Shown piece after piece: positions 11,301-25,800 of a DNA stretch of 64,000 nt. Position 1 is the first letter of the stretch. The number at the start of each line of letters is the position of its first letter. The position numbers were made by a program, and so were the translations under genes. The notes under the pieces were generated by a model. The model ran no database searches, had not been told where the DNA came from, and saw nothing but the letters and a program-made list of their open reading frames with translations. The stretch is taken from positions 2,988,001 to 3,052,000 of the forward strand of contig NC_092581.1 in assembly GCF_037975245.1 (NCBI RefSeq). The letters are read 5' to 3'. This DNA is from Apostichopus japonicus. Its lineage: Eukaryota > Echinodermata > Holothuroidea > Aspidochirotida > Stichopodidae.

Positions 11301-14300
11301 GTAAGTTGCTGCATCGGCACTTTTGTAAAGGGTTACGTAATATATTTTTGATTACTTGATATGATATTGACCATCCAAAAATGTAACATTACAGACACTT
11401 TAAATTACGCAAAAAAGTGTATATCTATACAACGTTTGGAAAGGTAAGTTTCTTTTATCTGTATACGCTATTAGTGTTCGACAGGGGAATAGAGGGGTGT
11501 GTGTGGGGATGGTGGTGCCGGGGAGGGGATTGTAAGCAAGAACATTAATGACCTGTGCATTCATGAATGACTAATCTGGCTTTATTCTCACATTTCATAA
11601 CAATGCTTCTTCACCTGTCGTTCAGGTTGCTGTTAAAGTGATCGACAAGAGCCAGATAGCCACCAGGGACTATGTCCGGAAGAACCTCAGACGAGAGGCG
11701 CTGGTCCTACAGAAACTCTGTCATCCTAACATTATTCGATTGTTGGAAGTGATGGAGACGTCAAACAACTATTACCTAGTTATGGAGTACGCTGAGGGAG
11801 GTAGGTCATTTGAAAGAAGAGCAAAAGCCTTGACTACGATCTGCTATAGTATAGTCCTGGCTATAAACTATATCCAAAATACACCTTCAACCAAATTTGA
11901 TCGGGGATTGATTTCAGTCATTTAATGAATGAAAATGAAAAAAGGAAATGTTTGAAACTGTGTAACATTTTGGACGATACATGTTTCTCGATGTTCCTCA
12001 ACTGACGCCCCCCACCCCCTAGAGACTCCACCCATGTAACGGCCCTGATGTATCTTTATTTTATAGCTTTCTATGTTTTCCGATAAAATAAATGTGCCCA
12101 GATACCCAATAGTGTTTTTTTTTTCTTCAAATGTACTTATGACACCCAAATGTGTGCAAGTTGTAGACATCTGTATAACGAGATGATTTTATTCTTGTGT
12201 GCAAGGGCTCAAATTTCACGTTTATTAATCATGATAAAGGCCGTTAGCTATAGCTGGATGTTAAATATATGATTCTTTCTTAATAAGGTCTAATCCGCAC
12301 CCGGATGTTAAATATAGATGATTCTTTCTTAATCAGGTCTAATCCGCACTTGTCAGAAGTGGATTTTGTTAAAATATATTTTTGACTGCCCTATCAATTC
12401 AGGGGCCAAACAGAAGCAAACTTGAATATTTTAGCTTCTATAGATGTGAGTCCGTCCCCTGGACCCCCGCAGGGGCTACGTCCCTGAACCCCACCCGACA
12501 AAGGCTTTGCGCGAAGGCGTTAGCGTTTCGCTATATATGCACTGTAAAAAAAATGGGAAACCTTACACCCAAAATGTGAGGAATCCTGGTTTCCCGGTGT
12601 GGGTTACTCTGGTGTTACACCCGAAAGAGCGTTAAGGTAATATCTTCTGTCCATGACCCAAATGAAGGGAAACCGAGAGGTCCAATGATGGTGATTCTTA
12701 TAATCTCTGCAAGAAACGTCATCACGACAACGATTCTCGAGCAATGACACGGCTTCTAACATAACACACTAGCTCCGCCCCCTTGTTAATATTTCTTGCT
12801 TTGCGCGCGGGGGAATTAACAGACTGCACGTTGAAGTCATACGTACGTACGTATACCGTACCGAAACATACATAGACTATAGACGTGACGATGTACAATA
12901 AGCTCGCACAAAAAGGTAAGATCATTTGAAACTTTAATAATTTACCCTAAAAAATGAAATCGTAGTTAAAATTCTGAACTGTCAACACATTGAAATGTGG
13001 TGTCATACACTGGTTGTGTTATATCTTGTTTAGCAAGCCGCATTATCACAAACTTGCCACTGAGAGATGCGATCAATTGCAAATCGACTAAACTATTAAT
13101 GTCAACGTTAGGCTAGCCAGGCTATGCCTAAGCTAGCTAAGGCTAGTGAAAATTGCAACTAGCATAGCCTGAGTTAGCTTAGGCCTAGCCTAATTGTAAA
13201 GACAGGTGCATTCTCCAATCAGGCTAAAAATTTAAAAAAAAAACATGGTGCCGAGCCTAGGCCGACTCATTTACTTTGTGGTCAACTAAGGAATGTGCGC
13301 CTTGGTCTAGGCTATTTAGGCCCCCTATAGTATTAGCCTATGCCTATAAGTAATAATACTCGGGAGTGTTAATGTCAACATTAGGCTATCAAACTAGGCC
13401 AGCCTAGCCTAAATACTACTAGGCTAATTGATAATGATAATGTTGGAGATATGTTAGCCTATCACATTTTTCAGGTTGTGTGTAATTTGTTAGGGTTTAT
13501 CAAACATGGGAAGACTAGGACTGGGCTGCTAGGCCTGAGTTAGGCATTGTAAGGCCAAATTATTTTTTTAATTGTTTAGCGTCTCCGCTTGCTTCCTTTT
13601 TGGAGGCCGTCAGTTTTTTTTTTCTCCAAAAACTACAAAATTCTAATAGCCTAACTGTTCAGTATTAGGCCTAGCTTAACTTTTGTTTACAAAAATTCAT
13701 GACTCACCCTAGCCTAGCTAAACCATGTGATAGGCCTATGACTTAATGAATATCTAATTTGATGTTTTCAAGGTTAATCTGGAGACAGGTATGCATTACT
13801 GAGTCAGGCCAAATTCATTTTTAGACCAGAAAAAGTATGATAGGCCTAGGGTAGAGTACCCAGAACTTGACCGCCACCCAGAACCTGACTGCTAATTATT
13901 AAATAACAATTAATTGAACAAACATTATACATTTATGTGATTTATGTATCCCACTATATTTTTCACATTTATTGCTGATGATAAAGACCAATATTTTACC
14001 CATTTTGATTACTAATACAGTTGGTAAAATACATACATTCAAAAATGGAACTGAATTTATTTTGGGAAAATTCTGTTTTCTTGAAAAGACCTTTAAGGAT
14101 TTCACACTAATTAAAATGTGGTAAATATGTAAAAATAACTGAAATCTTTTGGGTTCTCTGACTGCTACTATTTAATGTGAAATTATTGAACACTTCCATT
14201 AAGGCATAAATTATAAATAGATTGAAGTACATGAGATTTTTTTGGGAAAATTCTGTTTTCTTGAAAAGACCTTTAAGGATTTCACACTAATTAAAATGTG

Positions 14301-17300
14301 GTAAATATGTAAAAGTAACTGAAATCTTTAGGATTTTCTGACTGCTACTATTTAATGTGAAATTATTGAACACTTTCATTTAAGGCATAAATTATAAATT
14401 GATTCAAGTACATGAGATCTGGGGTTGGTCATGTTCTGGAACTAGAACTAAATTTACTTTGCAGTATTCAACCACTATATGGGAAATACACACTGTAGCT
14501 GTATTAGTACTGTTTTCACACCAATATGTAATCATTGTTTGAACACACAAATATGCCACGATGTTGGTTCCTAAATTATAGAAAAATTATTACATAATAG
14601 CTTAATTCTTCAAATGTCAATATAAAATTTGGCAACCAAACTGTATGTCTGATTTATTTAAACCTGTATTGGGATATATTTTTAGCAAGTCAACAGGTGC
14701 CAAACACTGAAACCTGGTACTGAGTTAACAATGCAGTGTTTTCTGCCTAGTTAGATGTGGCAGCATGAAACAAGTAATAAATTATTGGTCATACCAGACT
14801 GAAACTATGCACTTCATTTAGGCAAGTAAATCACAAAACCTTGGTTTTCTGGTTATATTTGCATTCTCTTTCAGATTCATTTGTTATCCTCTGTCAAAAC
14901 TGACCCAGTTATTCACTGACCTAGTAGCTCAACAGTGTTGGCAGCTTAGTTTTATGCCATATGGTAGTGAGTACAATGTTCAGTATTACCAAATATCTCA
15001 GTACCTTTTGTTTTCTCTTTTTGTATAATCAGGCAAAATGAGGAGAGGTCAACTGGAGTCCAATCATTCCTGATGGAGAAGACCACAAAACCCTTAAAGA
15101 ACATACAGAGGTTGGCGAAGGAATTTAAAAAAAACCACTCCAAACGTTGATCTAATCAAACAACGAATGGAATAACTTATGCTCAAAGGCGTAAAATAGT
15201 TAACTCCAAACCACTTATTGTTGAAGTTCAAGAGAATTACCCTGTATTGTTTTTGCCATGCAAAATTGGCAATGAATTCAAACGTCTAACAGATACAGAA
15301 CTTCTCAAAAACTTTGAAAGCTTTTTAAGCAAGGCTGCAAGTAAAATCTTATCAGAAGTAAAACTAAAGCCACAACTTTTGCCAATAGTGATGAAGCACC
15401 TGCAAATTGAGGACAAGACTGTTGCTGCACTTTTAGTCCTTCCAGTTGTGTTCGGAAACAAGAGTTTCTTCAAACTTTACGAGGTAAGTGATCAACAAAT
15501 TCATTGCAACGTCAGGTGATTTGTTTCTTCTCTAATTTCTAGACTTGTTGAGAAGTTGCAAGGAACTAACACACTCATGTTGGTTTTTTACAATCTAAGG
15601 ACAAAACATTCAAAATAGTATCTTAGGCAAGGTTTCTGCCAGAAAATTTGAAGGGGGAGGGGGGGGGTGGTGAAGTCTGTGAACCACCTAAAAAAGAAAA
15701 ATCAATAAAAAACAACAAATACCCGAGAAAAAAATCTGACTCGTGCTGACTCGCGAGGGTGATCGCCAAGTATAGGCGTAGAGTCAGCATGCGATTTTGT
15801 CCCAAAATTCACTGTAGCAATTTTCAGATTTTATATGTCATTTTGGTAAAAGCAAATAGATTATAAAGACTTGTTGATTCCTTGCCAGAGCCAAAAGGAA
15901 TCTCAGCCTATGCAGTCATGCTTGTGTGTGTGTCTGTGATCAAAGCTCAAAATAAGACCACACAAATGCGCACCCATAAATGCGGGAAAAAACAGTTTGC
16001 GGGTGCACACAACAAAGGCAAATGAAAAGATTTGAGGGTCAAAAAAGAAACGTGTCCGAGAACAACTGACGGCTGCCTAGGCTCCTTACTGTACAAACTT
16101 GTAGGATGGTCCAGTACGGAGCCTAGTCACGTGTGGAATGTTCTCGGACACAGTTTGTTTTCTGGTAAACAAACCTCTGTGCTGGCAGACAATGCGATTC
16201 CACCTGCAAAGATTTGCGAGTAATAAAAACCTTAATTCGAGCTTTGGTGACACCGCTTGTAAACATAAGTGAACAATACAAGATCCAACCATTCTCATAC
16301 TTGGTAGGTGGAATACCACTAGTGAGTACATGATCCTTATTGTTTTTGGCCAAGGTCAAAAAACCTACACTGGGTATGAACATTGCTTGTAAACCCTAAT
16401 AATAATACTGTATGCTTTTATATAGCACATTACACATGAGTCTCAAGCGCTTTAAATCCATTACCCACACATATGTGGGTAAAAGGTGCTGAGATCAGCA
16501 CCAAATTCACAAGTTACACTTCTGCAATTACAATTAGTATTTTTTTTAAATCAACCAACTCAAAAGCGAACATGGAAGCCAATGAATAAAATATCCTGCT
16601 AACATTTTCCTATCCCCAGCTCTGATAAACAAACTCACTGAGTGTTTATAATTTGTGGTTTTGCTTTTCTGTTCGCAGGAAGAGACATCTCAAGATTATG
16701 TTGTGGACACAGCAGAAAATGCGGATCCATTTGTTGCAGTTATTGGGGACATAATGAAGCCAAAGTGCTGTTATATCGTTGTTGAAAAAACACATTGTAT
16801 TTGACACTGCAAATGTTATTTCTGCGGCCAGCTTTTTGTTCGGACTCCTGTACGCCTGCAACATTCACTTCACCACGACTACCCTTGAAACATACACCTT
16901 CATTCAGAAATTCTGCATGAAATTGAGTGACAAACTGAAGACCCCAAGGAGAGTAAGGACATTTGTTGAAAAGATTAGAGAGTGAGTTAGTCTTTCTTTA
17001 TCATGACTGGAGTTCTTGTGTGCTACTGTACTGTCATACTATACTGTAGCAGCAATTCAGAAATTCTGCATGAAATTGAGTGACAAACTGAAAACCCCAC
17101 GGAGAGTAAGGACATTTGATGAAAAGATTAGAGATTAGTGAGTTAGTCTTTCTTCATCATGACTGGAGTTCTTGTGTGCTACCTTACTATTGTTCTATAC
17201 TGTAGCAGCATCCTTCTTGTGTGATACGGTACGTCTCAATGCAAACTTAGTATCATATGACATGTGCTATAGCAATTTTGCAACTAATTTATAACAGACC

Positions 17301-20300
17301 ATCATCTGATAGCTTATGGTAGAATATATTTATTACTCTGGCAATTTTACCTAATTTTTAGGATTAATTGCATAATTAACATGCAAAACAAACTTGCTGT
17401 TCAAACTTTTTACATGTTAGGGCCCAGATTATGTCACAATCTTACAGCGTTTTGTGTGATTGTGTTTACCACTCATTTAATGTGAGTGATTAAATTAAAC
17501 ATTTTTGGTAATATGCAAAATTATCACGTTTTCCTGACAAGACGAGGTTCTAAGAAAAACGCAATGTGCCACTATAAACAAATATTGAAAAATCATGGTC
17601 CTGCATGTAAAAGGACAAAATATTGGGCTGCAAAGTGATTATTAAATACAAAATAAAAACTTAGGACAACTTTTGATGTACCGAGACAACTTTTGCGGCA
17701 AATCCAAAACTTTGTTATTTTCTTAATCAGTTATTATTCAACTTGTTTTTACGTTTTTCTAACTATTGACAACTTGATTGTTCATAATAAAGGTCCTTAT
17801 CTTTCACCGCAAGTCTACCAGAGATTGACTTAACTGGTCAGCTTAATTGATGTATTGTAGGTCATATACAGAATTATCTATCCTGGGATGTAAAATTCTC
17901 TTGTGGGCGAGAAAAATGGATCTTTCAAAATAATGTAATAAATAATTATAATTCATGCTGGTCAAGTGGGGGGGGGGGGTAATTACAAGTTCATTATTTG
18001 TATCAATTTATTACATTACAAGTAACTCCTGTCAAATTAAATGTTAGGGGGGGGGTAGGGGACAGGCGCACACTCCGAAACCACAGTCTATTTATAATCT
18101 TTAAATGGTCTTTAAAAGGATTACACACATGCATGTGTAAGGGATTTACACAGTACAGCATATACCCATGGCTATTTGTATTTTTTATTCCTAGGACATG
18201 GTCCCTTTGGTTGAGGTCAAAGGTCATCAAAATATTAGATCTATGATATTGTTATTGCTCTTCTCTAACTGGTGACTAAAAGTTACAATCTCTTTCACAT
18301 ATCTTGCTCAGGTAGTAATATGTAATATTTCACTTGCATATAATTAATATTTCGACTATTAGTTCCTAACATTTCATGCTCAAGGGCTAACCCACTATAT
18401 AGTTAAGAATGACAAATTGAAATAAGGGGGTGGGGGGGGGCATGTATTACATGTGTATTAATTAAACATATACTTATTATTTTGTTATAGTAATCCTACT
18501 GTTTTTCTTTTTATCAAAAGCTTGTTTAAATCGTTCTTTGAAGTTGTGACAATATATAGTTGTTTTTTGAAAATATATTCTTTGTTACTTATTCAGCAAC
18601 ACTGGGATAGTACATCCTGGTGTAGTTTACCCCAGATTTTGGTGTAACCTGTAGGTTACACCACTTCCTCGGTTGCAACTTTTGCTACCACCAGAAAGTG
18701 AGGAAACCTTTAGTTACCTCAGATACTGGTGTAATAGTCCCCAGCTTTTTAAGGAATGTATGTTACCCCCCAAGCAGGGAAACCTCTGGTTTTCTCACTA
18801 TCTTAGGATACGTTACCCCTAAACTTGAGGAAACCAACAAACCCTTGGATGTGAGGAAATGTTAGGTTTCCCCAATACATAAGGAAACAATACTACTTAA
18901 CTTGAGGAAATCTAATTCTGACGAAAACCCCAAGTTTGAAGGAAACGTCAAGGTTTCCCTTCGGGTGCGGAAACCTGGTTACCCCAAAAACTGGTGGTAG
19001 CCTAGTTGCACCCACTTTTTGGGGTAACCTGACCCCTTTTTTTTTACAGTGTGATTACCTAATCACAAACGACTGTTTTTAATGGAGTTGATACGAAGTA
19101 GGTCATATTTGATTTCATACTTAAGATGAACAACGTAAAACAAACATAATATCATATCACCAAAAACATGAAAGTAGAACCGAACAAAGAAAAAGTTGCC
19201 TTCCAATCAGTTTCATTGTTATTTCAAAAAGATAAAAAAAAAAACTGGCACGCAACTGCAACAGAGAGCTTAATTTATCTTAGCTTCCTCGTACAAGCTA
19301 TACGTGCACCTGTTTGCACTGTGCGTTCTCTCGACTCCTATACACCTGAATAATTCACTTCCTTATTAGCTAATTCTTGCTTTCATGGGCGGCAATCATG
19401 GGGGGGGGGGGACAGGGGGATATGTCCCCCAATATTTTAGGTGGGGGATAAAGTATCTAATATCCCCCCCCCCCAATATTTGGTGGCATAGTTTTTTGTT
19501 GTGGCTATAAACAGAAAATTATGCGTGAGATTATTTATCCAAATCATATTTAGCAGTGGCTAAAACTTCATCCAACACATGCTGCATGAGGTAAATGACA
19601 CTGTGCGTTCTCTCGATTCCATGAAATACAGCTGAATAATTCACTTCCTTATTATTATAGCTAATTGTTGCTAACTTGCTTTCATGTCACAACAATTGTT
19701 TACAAATCATCGATAAACTCTTTTACCGTAACGATCAAGCAAGGGCAACACACAGTAGAAAGCTGTATAGCTACCGCACTCTTGTACTGAACATAGAAAA
19801 CCCATACAGCTACAGCATAGAGTAGATTAATATATAGCTACCACTATTAATATGAGTACATAGCTACCATCACGTATAGTAGGCCCATACAGCTACATAA
19901 TAGAGTAAACTAATATAGCTACCACTATTAATGGGCGCACATATAGCTACCGCACACAGTAGACTAATGTATATAGCTACCAATGTTAATGGGCGTACAT
20001 GGCTACCATCACGTATAGTAGGCCCTTACAGCTACAATATATAGAGTAGACTAATATATAGCTACCACTATTAATGGGCGTACATAGCAACCGCACATAT
20101 TAACACTAGTTTTAACAAGTGTCTTTACGGGGTTTTAAGAGCCCTTTTTCTGCATAGTATTCATAACTTTATGTTGACCATTTTTCAACATTAGCTGAGC
20201 AAAACGGTCGTCGCTGAATTTTGTTACCACCAAACAAGGTGTCTGTCCTTCTTCTTATCGCCTTTATACATAGTCCCTTTAAACAGAGCGATATCGTATA

Positions 20301-22803
20301 ACAGGTATGATTTACCGTACAATCTATGCAGTAAATCACTTTTATTTATTTTAGGTTTTCTTGTACTCTGCTTTTATTTTCATCGCTTTTGTTATCTTCG
20401 GTTGCTTCAATGTTTGTATATCTGTTGCTCAAATTCTAATCCTTTGTAACACAAGTACAAACTGTGACGTCACGAGACAGAGACTAGACGACCGACAAAC
20501 TTCATAAAATATTAATATGGAAAGACCAAATTTCGATTAGGTCGTATATAAAGTTATAAACCATTAATTAGTTACAGATATTGACTGAAAACTCTGCCTA
20601 ACATTGGGTACAATGATAAGATTATACGTCTTTTTAATCCGACTGTCGCACTCTTGTTTTGTAGCAAATATAGGGTATTAAATATTGGCCACTTGTAAAA
20701 CATGTTAACTTCACTATGTATATTAAACAAACTAGAATACAAGAAATGACAAAAGGGCCCTCAATAGCTTATAATTTATGCGGCACTACGTACTCGTATA
20801 CAGTCTCGATGTCACGAGACTGTGGTTGAGAGTGGATCAAGTTGCTTGGTTTTCTTCGTGCATGCAGGCTCTATCCCTAGAGTGACTTCTTACAATGAGA
20901 ATTCATACCGGTATATTTTTATCAGAAACATGACCCTGACCGTTTCTCAATTGGTGACCATCGAAAGAAGCCAATATAGTCCAGTCTGCTAGTTTTGACT
21001 GTGAATTGAAGGTTAATAACAACAACATCCCTGAACGTTGCAGTGTTTTCACTGAGTTCTACGTTTTAGGGATATGAAAATACATGGGGTATTTACTGCA
21101 TTGCACCGGATAAGAATTGAGAAGTTATTGATAATGGAATTTTACAAAACCCTAAATCCTCTTAGAAGCCCTGTTTTCCGGTAATGTTAACAACCGGTAT
21201 ATACCATACGTATAGACGTTTGTACTGTACGCACGTAGAGCGGACTGGCCTACAGGCTAGTATAGTACTGGTGCCGAATCGGTACACCGTTTAGCCCGTG
21301 GGCACATTATTCCTCGGCCGTCGCGAAAGGTGCTAGTTTCGTCTGAGGCGCCAATTGCGCCGAATGTTTCAAGGCACTAGCACCGCCAGTTGTATCACTC
21401 AGGCCGCTAGCGATTCGTTATATATAGGCTGGCCAGTCCGCCAAGCCTGCGCTCGCAGTATACTGTCAAATACGATCCATCTAGTAACTATAGTTAGATG
21501 CAAACGAACATAATTCTAACAATTTTTTAAGTTATTCTTCATTCGCTTCAAACGAACTAGTTCACTCACTATATATAGTCAAACTAACGTAGGCCTATAC
21601 CGATACACTGTGTATGTAGCGTTCAATATACTGATCGAAAATTAACCGAAAAGCGCATTTAAAATGTATAAGATGTATAATTTAGTCATTACTTACCTGC
21701 ATTTTCACTGACAGATCTGTCAAAGTAAACAATTGAGTTGTTGATGTTGTTGTTGTTGTGGGTATTTTTCAGGATTCGAAACAATGAAACGATTATATGT
21801 TTTTGAATCCTGTATGACTATCAATTCGGAAGGAGATATAGACAAACTTACGAGTCGAGCCAAAAATTACCTACGGAAATATGGTTAAGTCGTTAACAAG
21901 AACCAATGCTGTCTGGCTTGCCCTGAGGCTGCACGACTGCTGTTAGAGTATCATTCCTGTATGACTAATGTACAATATATGTACAATATATCGAGTACTT
22001 TATAACGCGTTTACACGCCTATCAAGAGTGAAGTATCATAAATTATACACTCAGTGACATGTTATGTGAGGCCTACATGATAAACCGCCATACAGGCCGA
22101 GACAAATTCTGTTTGCATGCATTAATGTAGTATCGCGTTAACAGATTTGGTTAAGATACATACCGGTAATTTATATATCATGTGCTGAAATTACCTCCCC
22201 GCCTCCTCCCTCGGGAAAAAAGCGATCGTTCCTATTCTTCTACGACAAGGCATGTATATACTTGTATTGCTCACCGTACGAATCTTTCAGACTTGGGGAC
22301 AATTTTTCTAATGCTAATACCACTCTATATACTGTCATTCGATATCATGCTTTAAAGCACTCGCACTGACAGTGTGAACGATTCCTCAGTAACCTGTATC
22401 TGGAACTAGATATTCATACTACCGATACCATCACAGTATAAAATGTTCACTGAACTTCTAAGAATTGGAAGGAGGGCGGGGAGAATGGAGGAGGATGGGG
22501 GGGGGGGGTACATCAGAATCACTGAATGCTATATAAAGGTCCAATTTACTCATTACGTGATGCAAATTCAATATTTGTCCTTTGTCGTGATAAATAACAA
22601 AGTCGGCTGTTGGTTATATATGTGATCTGAGTTGGTTAACGATTGTATCTGACAACGGTCGTTTTATACCTTAGTAAATACGTACTTTACCCCTCAAAAC
22701 CATCTGCGTACATACGCAAATTGACATCTGTATACTATAGGCCTATATATAGGCCTATATATATAGGCCTATATATAGGCCTATATATAGGCCTATATAT
22801 AGG

Positions 22804-22863
<60 letters not shown>

Positions 22864-25800
22864 CCATATATATGCTATATACTTTTATTTTTATAGTTCA
22901 ACACTTGTTTGTTTCATCGTTAGTTATTCGAGTACGACTCATATGAAACAAAACAAAAAGAGACTAATCTATTTAGATATTAAAATCTACAGTATAAACA
23001 TTAACCACAGAAACACTTCCTGCTATAAATAATCACTTTATATCAATAAAAATCATAATAATCAATTTATAGCCGATAAAAATAAAACGCATTGACTTAC
23101 CTTGCTGGTGTCAATAAACATATTCGAATTTGGTTGAATAGAGAGAATTGCAGACAAACAGACAACTGCACACGCTGCTGCGAAACGGATACTTTAAATC
23201 CGTTCAAGGATTCATGAGGGTATACGCTAAAACTATAGACGTTGCAAAATTCCGATTTGCCAAATTTGCAACTTTCGTTTTCATCAATACTTTACAAACG
23301 ACTAAACAATTGAATTTGAAGTGCAATGGAAAGGTTTCGAGCAGAGGGATAAGAGGATAGACAGGCGGGGAGGGGAGGAGAGGGGAGGGGGTCATACATG
23401 AGGAGGACCACCTATTGTTCTATACATCTATGTATTCACTTATCGAACTAATCGAGTACTTTGAAAGATGGTTCTCTTAGAAGATCTCAAACTTTATACT
23501 GAAAAAAACTTCAAATTGCATAGAGTCAACGAAAAGGTGACGAACCTGACGAGACATTTTGACCACTTAAACATCAGCGTATAATATGGCGGGGGGGGGG
23601 GGATTTTTTGGTAATCTATTTTAGTAATAACATAATGACCAGAAGATACGTCATCGAACCGGAAATGGTTGAAATATTAATCGGATAGGAAACTCCCTGA
23701 AAAGATAAGGGTAAGTTTGTCCGTCCGTTTACGGCTGAGGACAACTTTATTATTTGTATTGACTCATCGCAAGTTAGACCTTATGTATACATTGTAATTG
23801 AAAACCGACTGACGAAAGATCGGAAACATTACTAATCGAAAGTTTCCTATAAGACTTGGTGTCTTCCCAAAAGCTAAATATATATATACCAGTATAAGTA
23901 TCAACTCGAACTACACTAGATATTAGATGAAAACAACCACACAGTATAAGGAACCGGAGTCGAAACCCTGCCACCCCTCCCCTACCCCCTTACCCTTCAT
24001 TGAGCTACTTGCATACTGCGCACTTCCCTTCTCCACACCCGGCCCTGATGGGTCCATATTCTCGTTCTAGACGAGCTAAAGAATAATTGAATTCTTTATT
24101 CCAAAAATATGTTCCTTCTCTATGGCTGCAGAGAAGATGAACGACGTGTACAGTTTCAATATTTGACAAATTGTTCACAGGGCTGAGATAGATACACTCT
24201 CGTCCTTCGTAGTGCAGTAATGTGGTGAAGACAGGTAAGGGGGATGTAACATAAATACGTCAACATGGAACAGAGAACGACGATGTTCGGCATAATGCGG
24301 ATAGCCCTATGTAACTGTTGACACTCATGATACGATCGCACCAATTATACCGCCGACGGATAAACCGGGGCGCACTCGACAAAACAAAAACACCGAAATC
24401 AGTTACATCCGATATGGATCAGTTTGTGCAGCCGGGAGGAGATAAGCCCTATATCACATGACTTGTAGGTCACACTGGGTCTGTATTTTTTGTTGGAAAG
24501 TGTTTTGAGAGATAACAGTGGTAGTGCATGGCATTGTCTTTCATTTTTATACGGTACTATATGGTGTAAGCCTAAATGCATGACCTACATGGGTTTGAAG
24601 GGGAAAAAACAACCATTTAGATTTCAGCTCCCTGGACAAAAAAATTAGCTCAGCTCTCTGGAAGAAGAATGTTGCAAGTAAAATGAGTTATAATGAACGT
24701 AAAACGTTTTTCAATAGTGATTTAAATTCATTAATGATGTTTTTCCCTCTTGTTGTTTTGTTTTGCGCAGGCGTGTGCGATTATCGAACAAGCTATAGAG
24801 TTAGTATGAGGTAGTTGTGTCAATGGTTTAAGTAGAAATTAAGTAAGTCAGATCCGAGTCCAGACAGAAAGATGGACTCGAATCCCAGTCCAGGTTAGAG
24901 TACTCATTCTCTGATAGTAAGTCAAAGTTTACAGATTTAAGAAATGAATACAGCGAAACCAATCAAAGTTACATAGAAAAAGGGTAATTGTTTTGGATAT
25001 GCGTGTAACAGGACAAACCCCGCTTAAAAGTAAGTTGAAGAGAACCAGAGGTCATAATGTGACCCCCCCCCCTTTTTTTTGGAATCTTCCTACACCACCG
25101 CATGATGTATACCGTTTTCTTCAAACTTTTTTATTTATTTATTTTTTTTTTTATTGCTCTTGAAAATCATACAATACAACATTAAGGATGAATTCAATTA
25201 ATGAAGGAATAGTCATCACACAATAATAACAAACGAACTGTCACGATTGAAGTAAATTTACCCAAGGGAGCCAATACTTCTCCCATACCAACTCATCCAT
25301 ATTCTTCTGAAAAATCATTTTTTGTATCATAAAATAATCTTTCAGATATTTCAAAGTGCCAATCACTGTGGGGAGAATCTTGATTTTCTTACAACTGAAA
25401 ATGTAACATTTTATCAAAATGAGCATTAAATTGAAGACACGTGAAAAGTCGCCCCCAAACAAAACTTCAGAAATATCCAAATGAATTTTAATGTCAACAT
25501 TAATGAAAGGGTTTTCAAAGAAATTCCAAATTCTCTGAACAAAATCACAATGATAAAACAAATGTTCTATTGTTTCGCGATTAAGCAGGCAAAAAGTGCA
25601 CATATTTGATGCAACAATACCAATCTTTTGCAAATAATAATTTGTCAGGATGATTCTATGAAGAATACGATACTGAAACCAGCGAATGTAAATATCACTA
25701 TACTAGAATTATTATAGAAATTCTTCAAACTTAACTCAACGTGAGTTATTATTATTATTTTATTTTTCCATCTTGGTATCTATGTTTCATATTCTCTCAT

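Noticed and set aside
22643-23032. 129-codon open frame with YIYIYI repeat
   Set aside because: Produced by the TATAGGCCTATA and AT repeats; no splice or protein features.
25241-25633. 130-codon minus-strand ORF as a host gene
   Set aside because: It is the zinc-knuckle tail of a LINE, with A-rich tail and target duplication.
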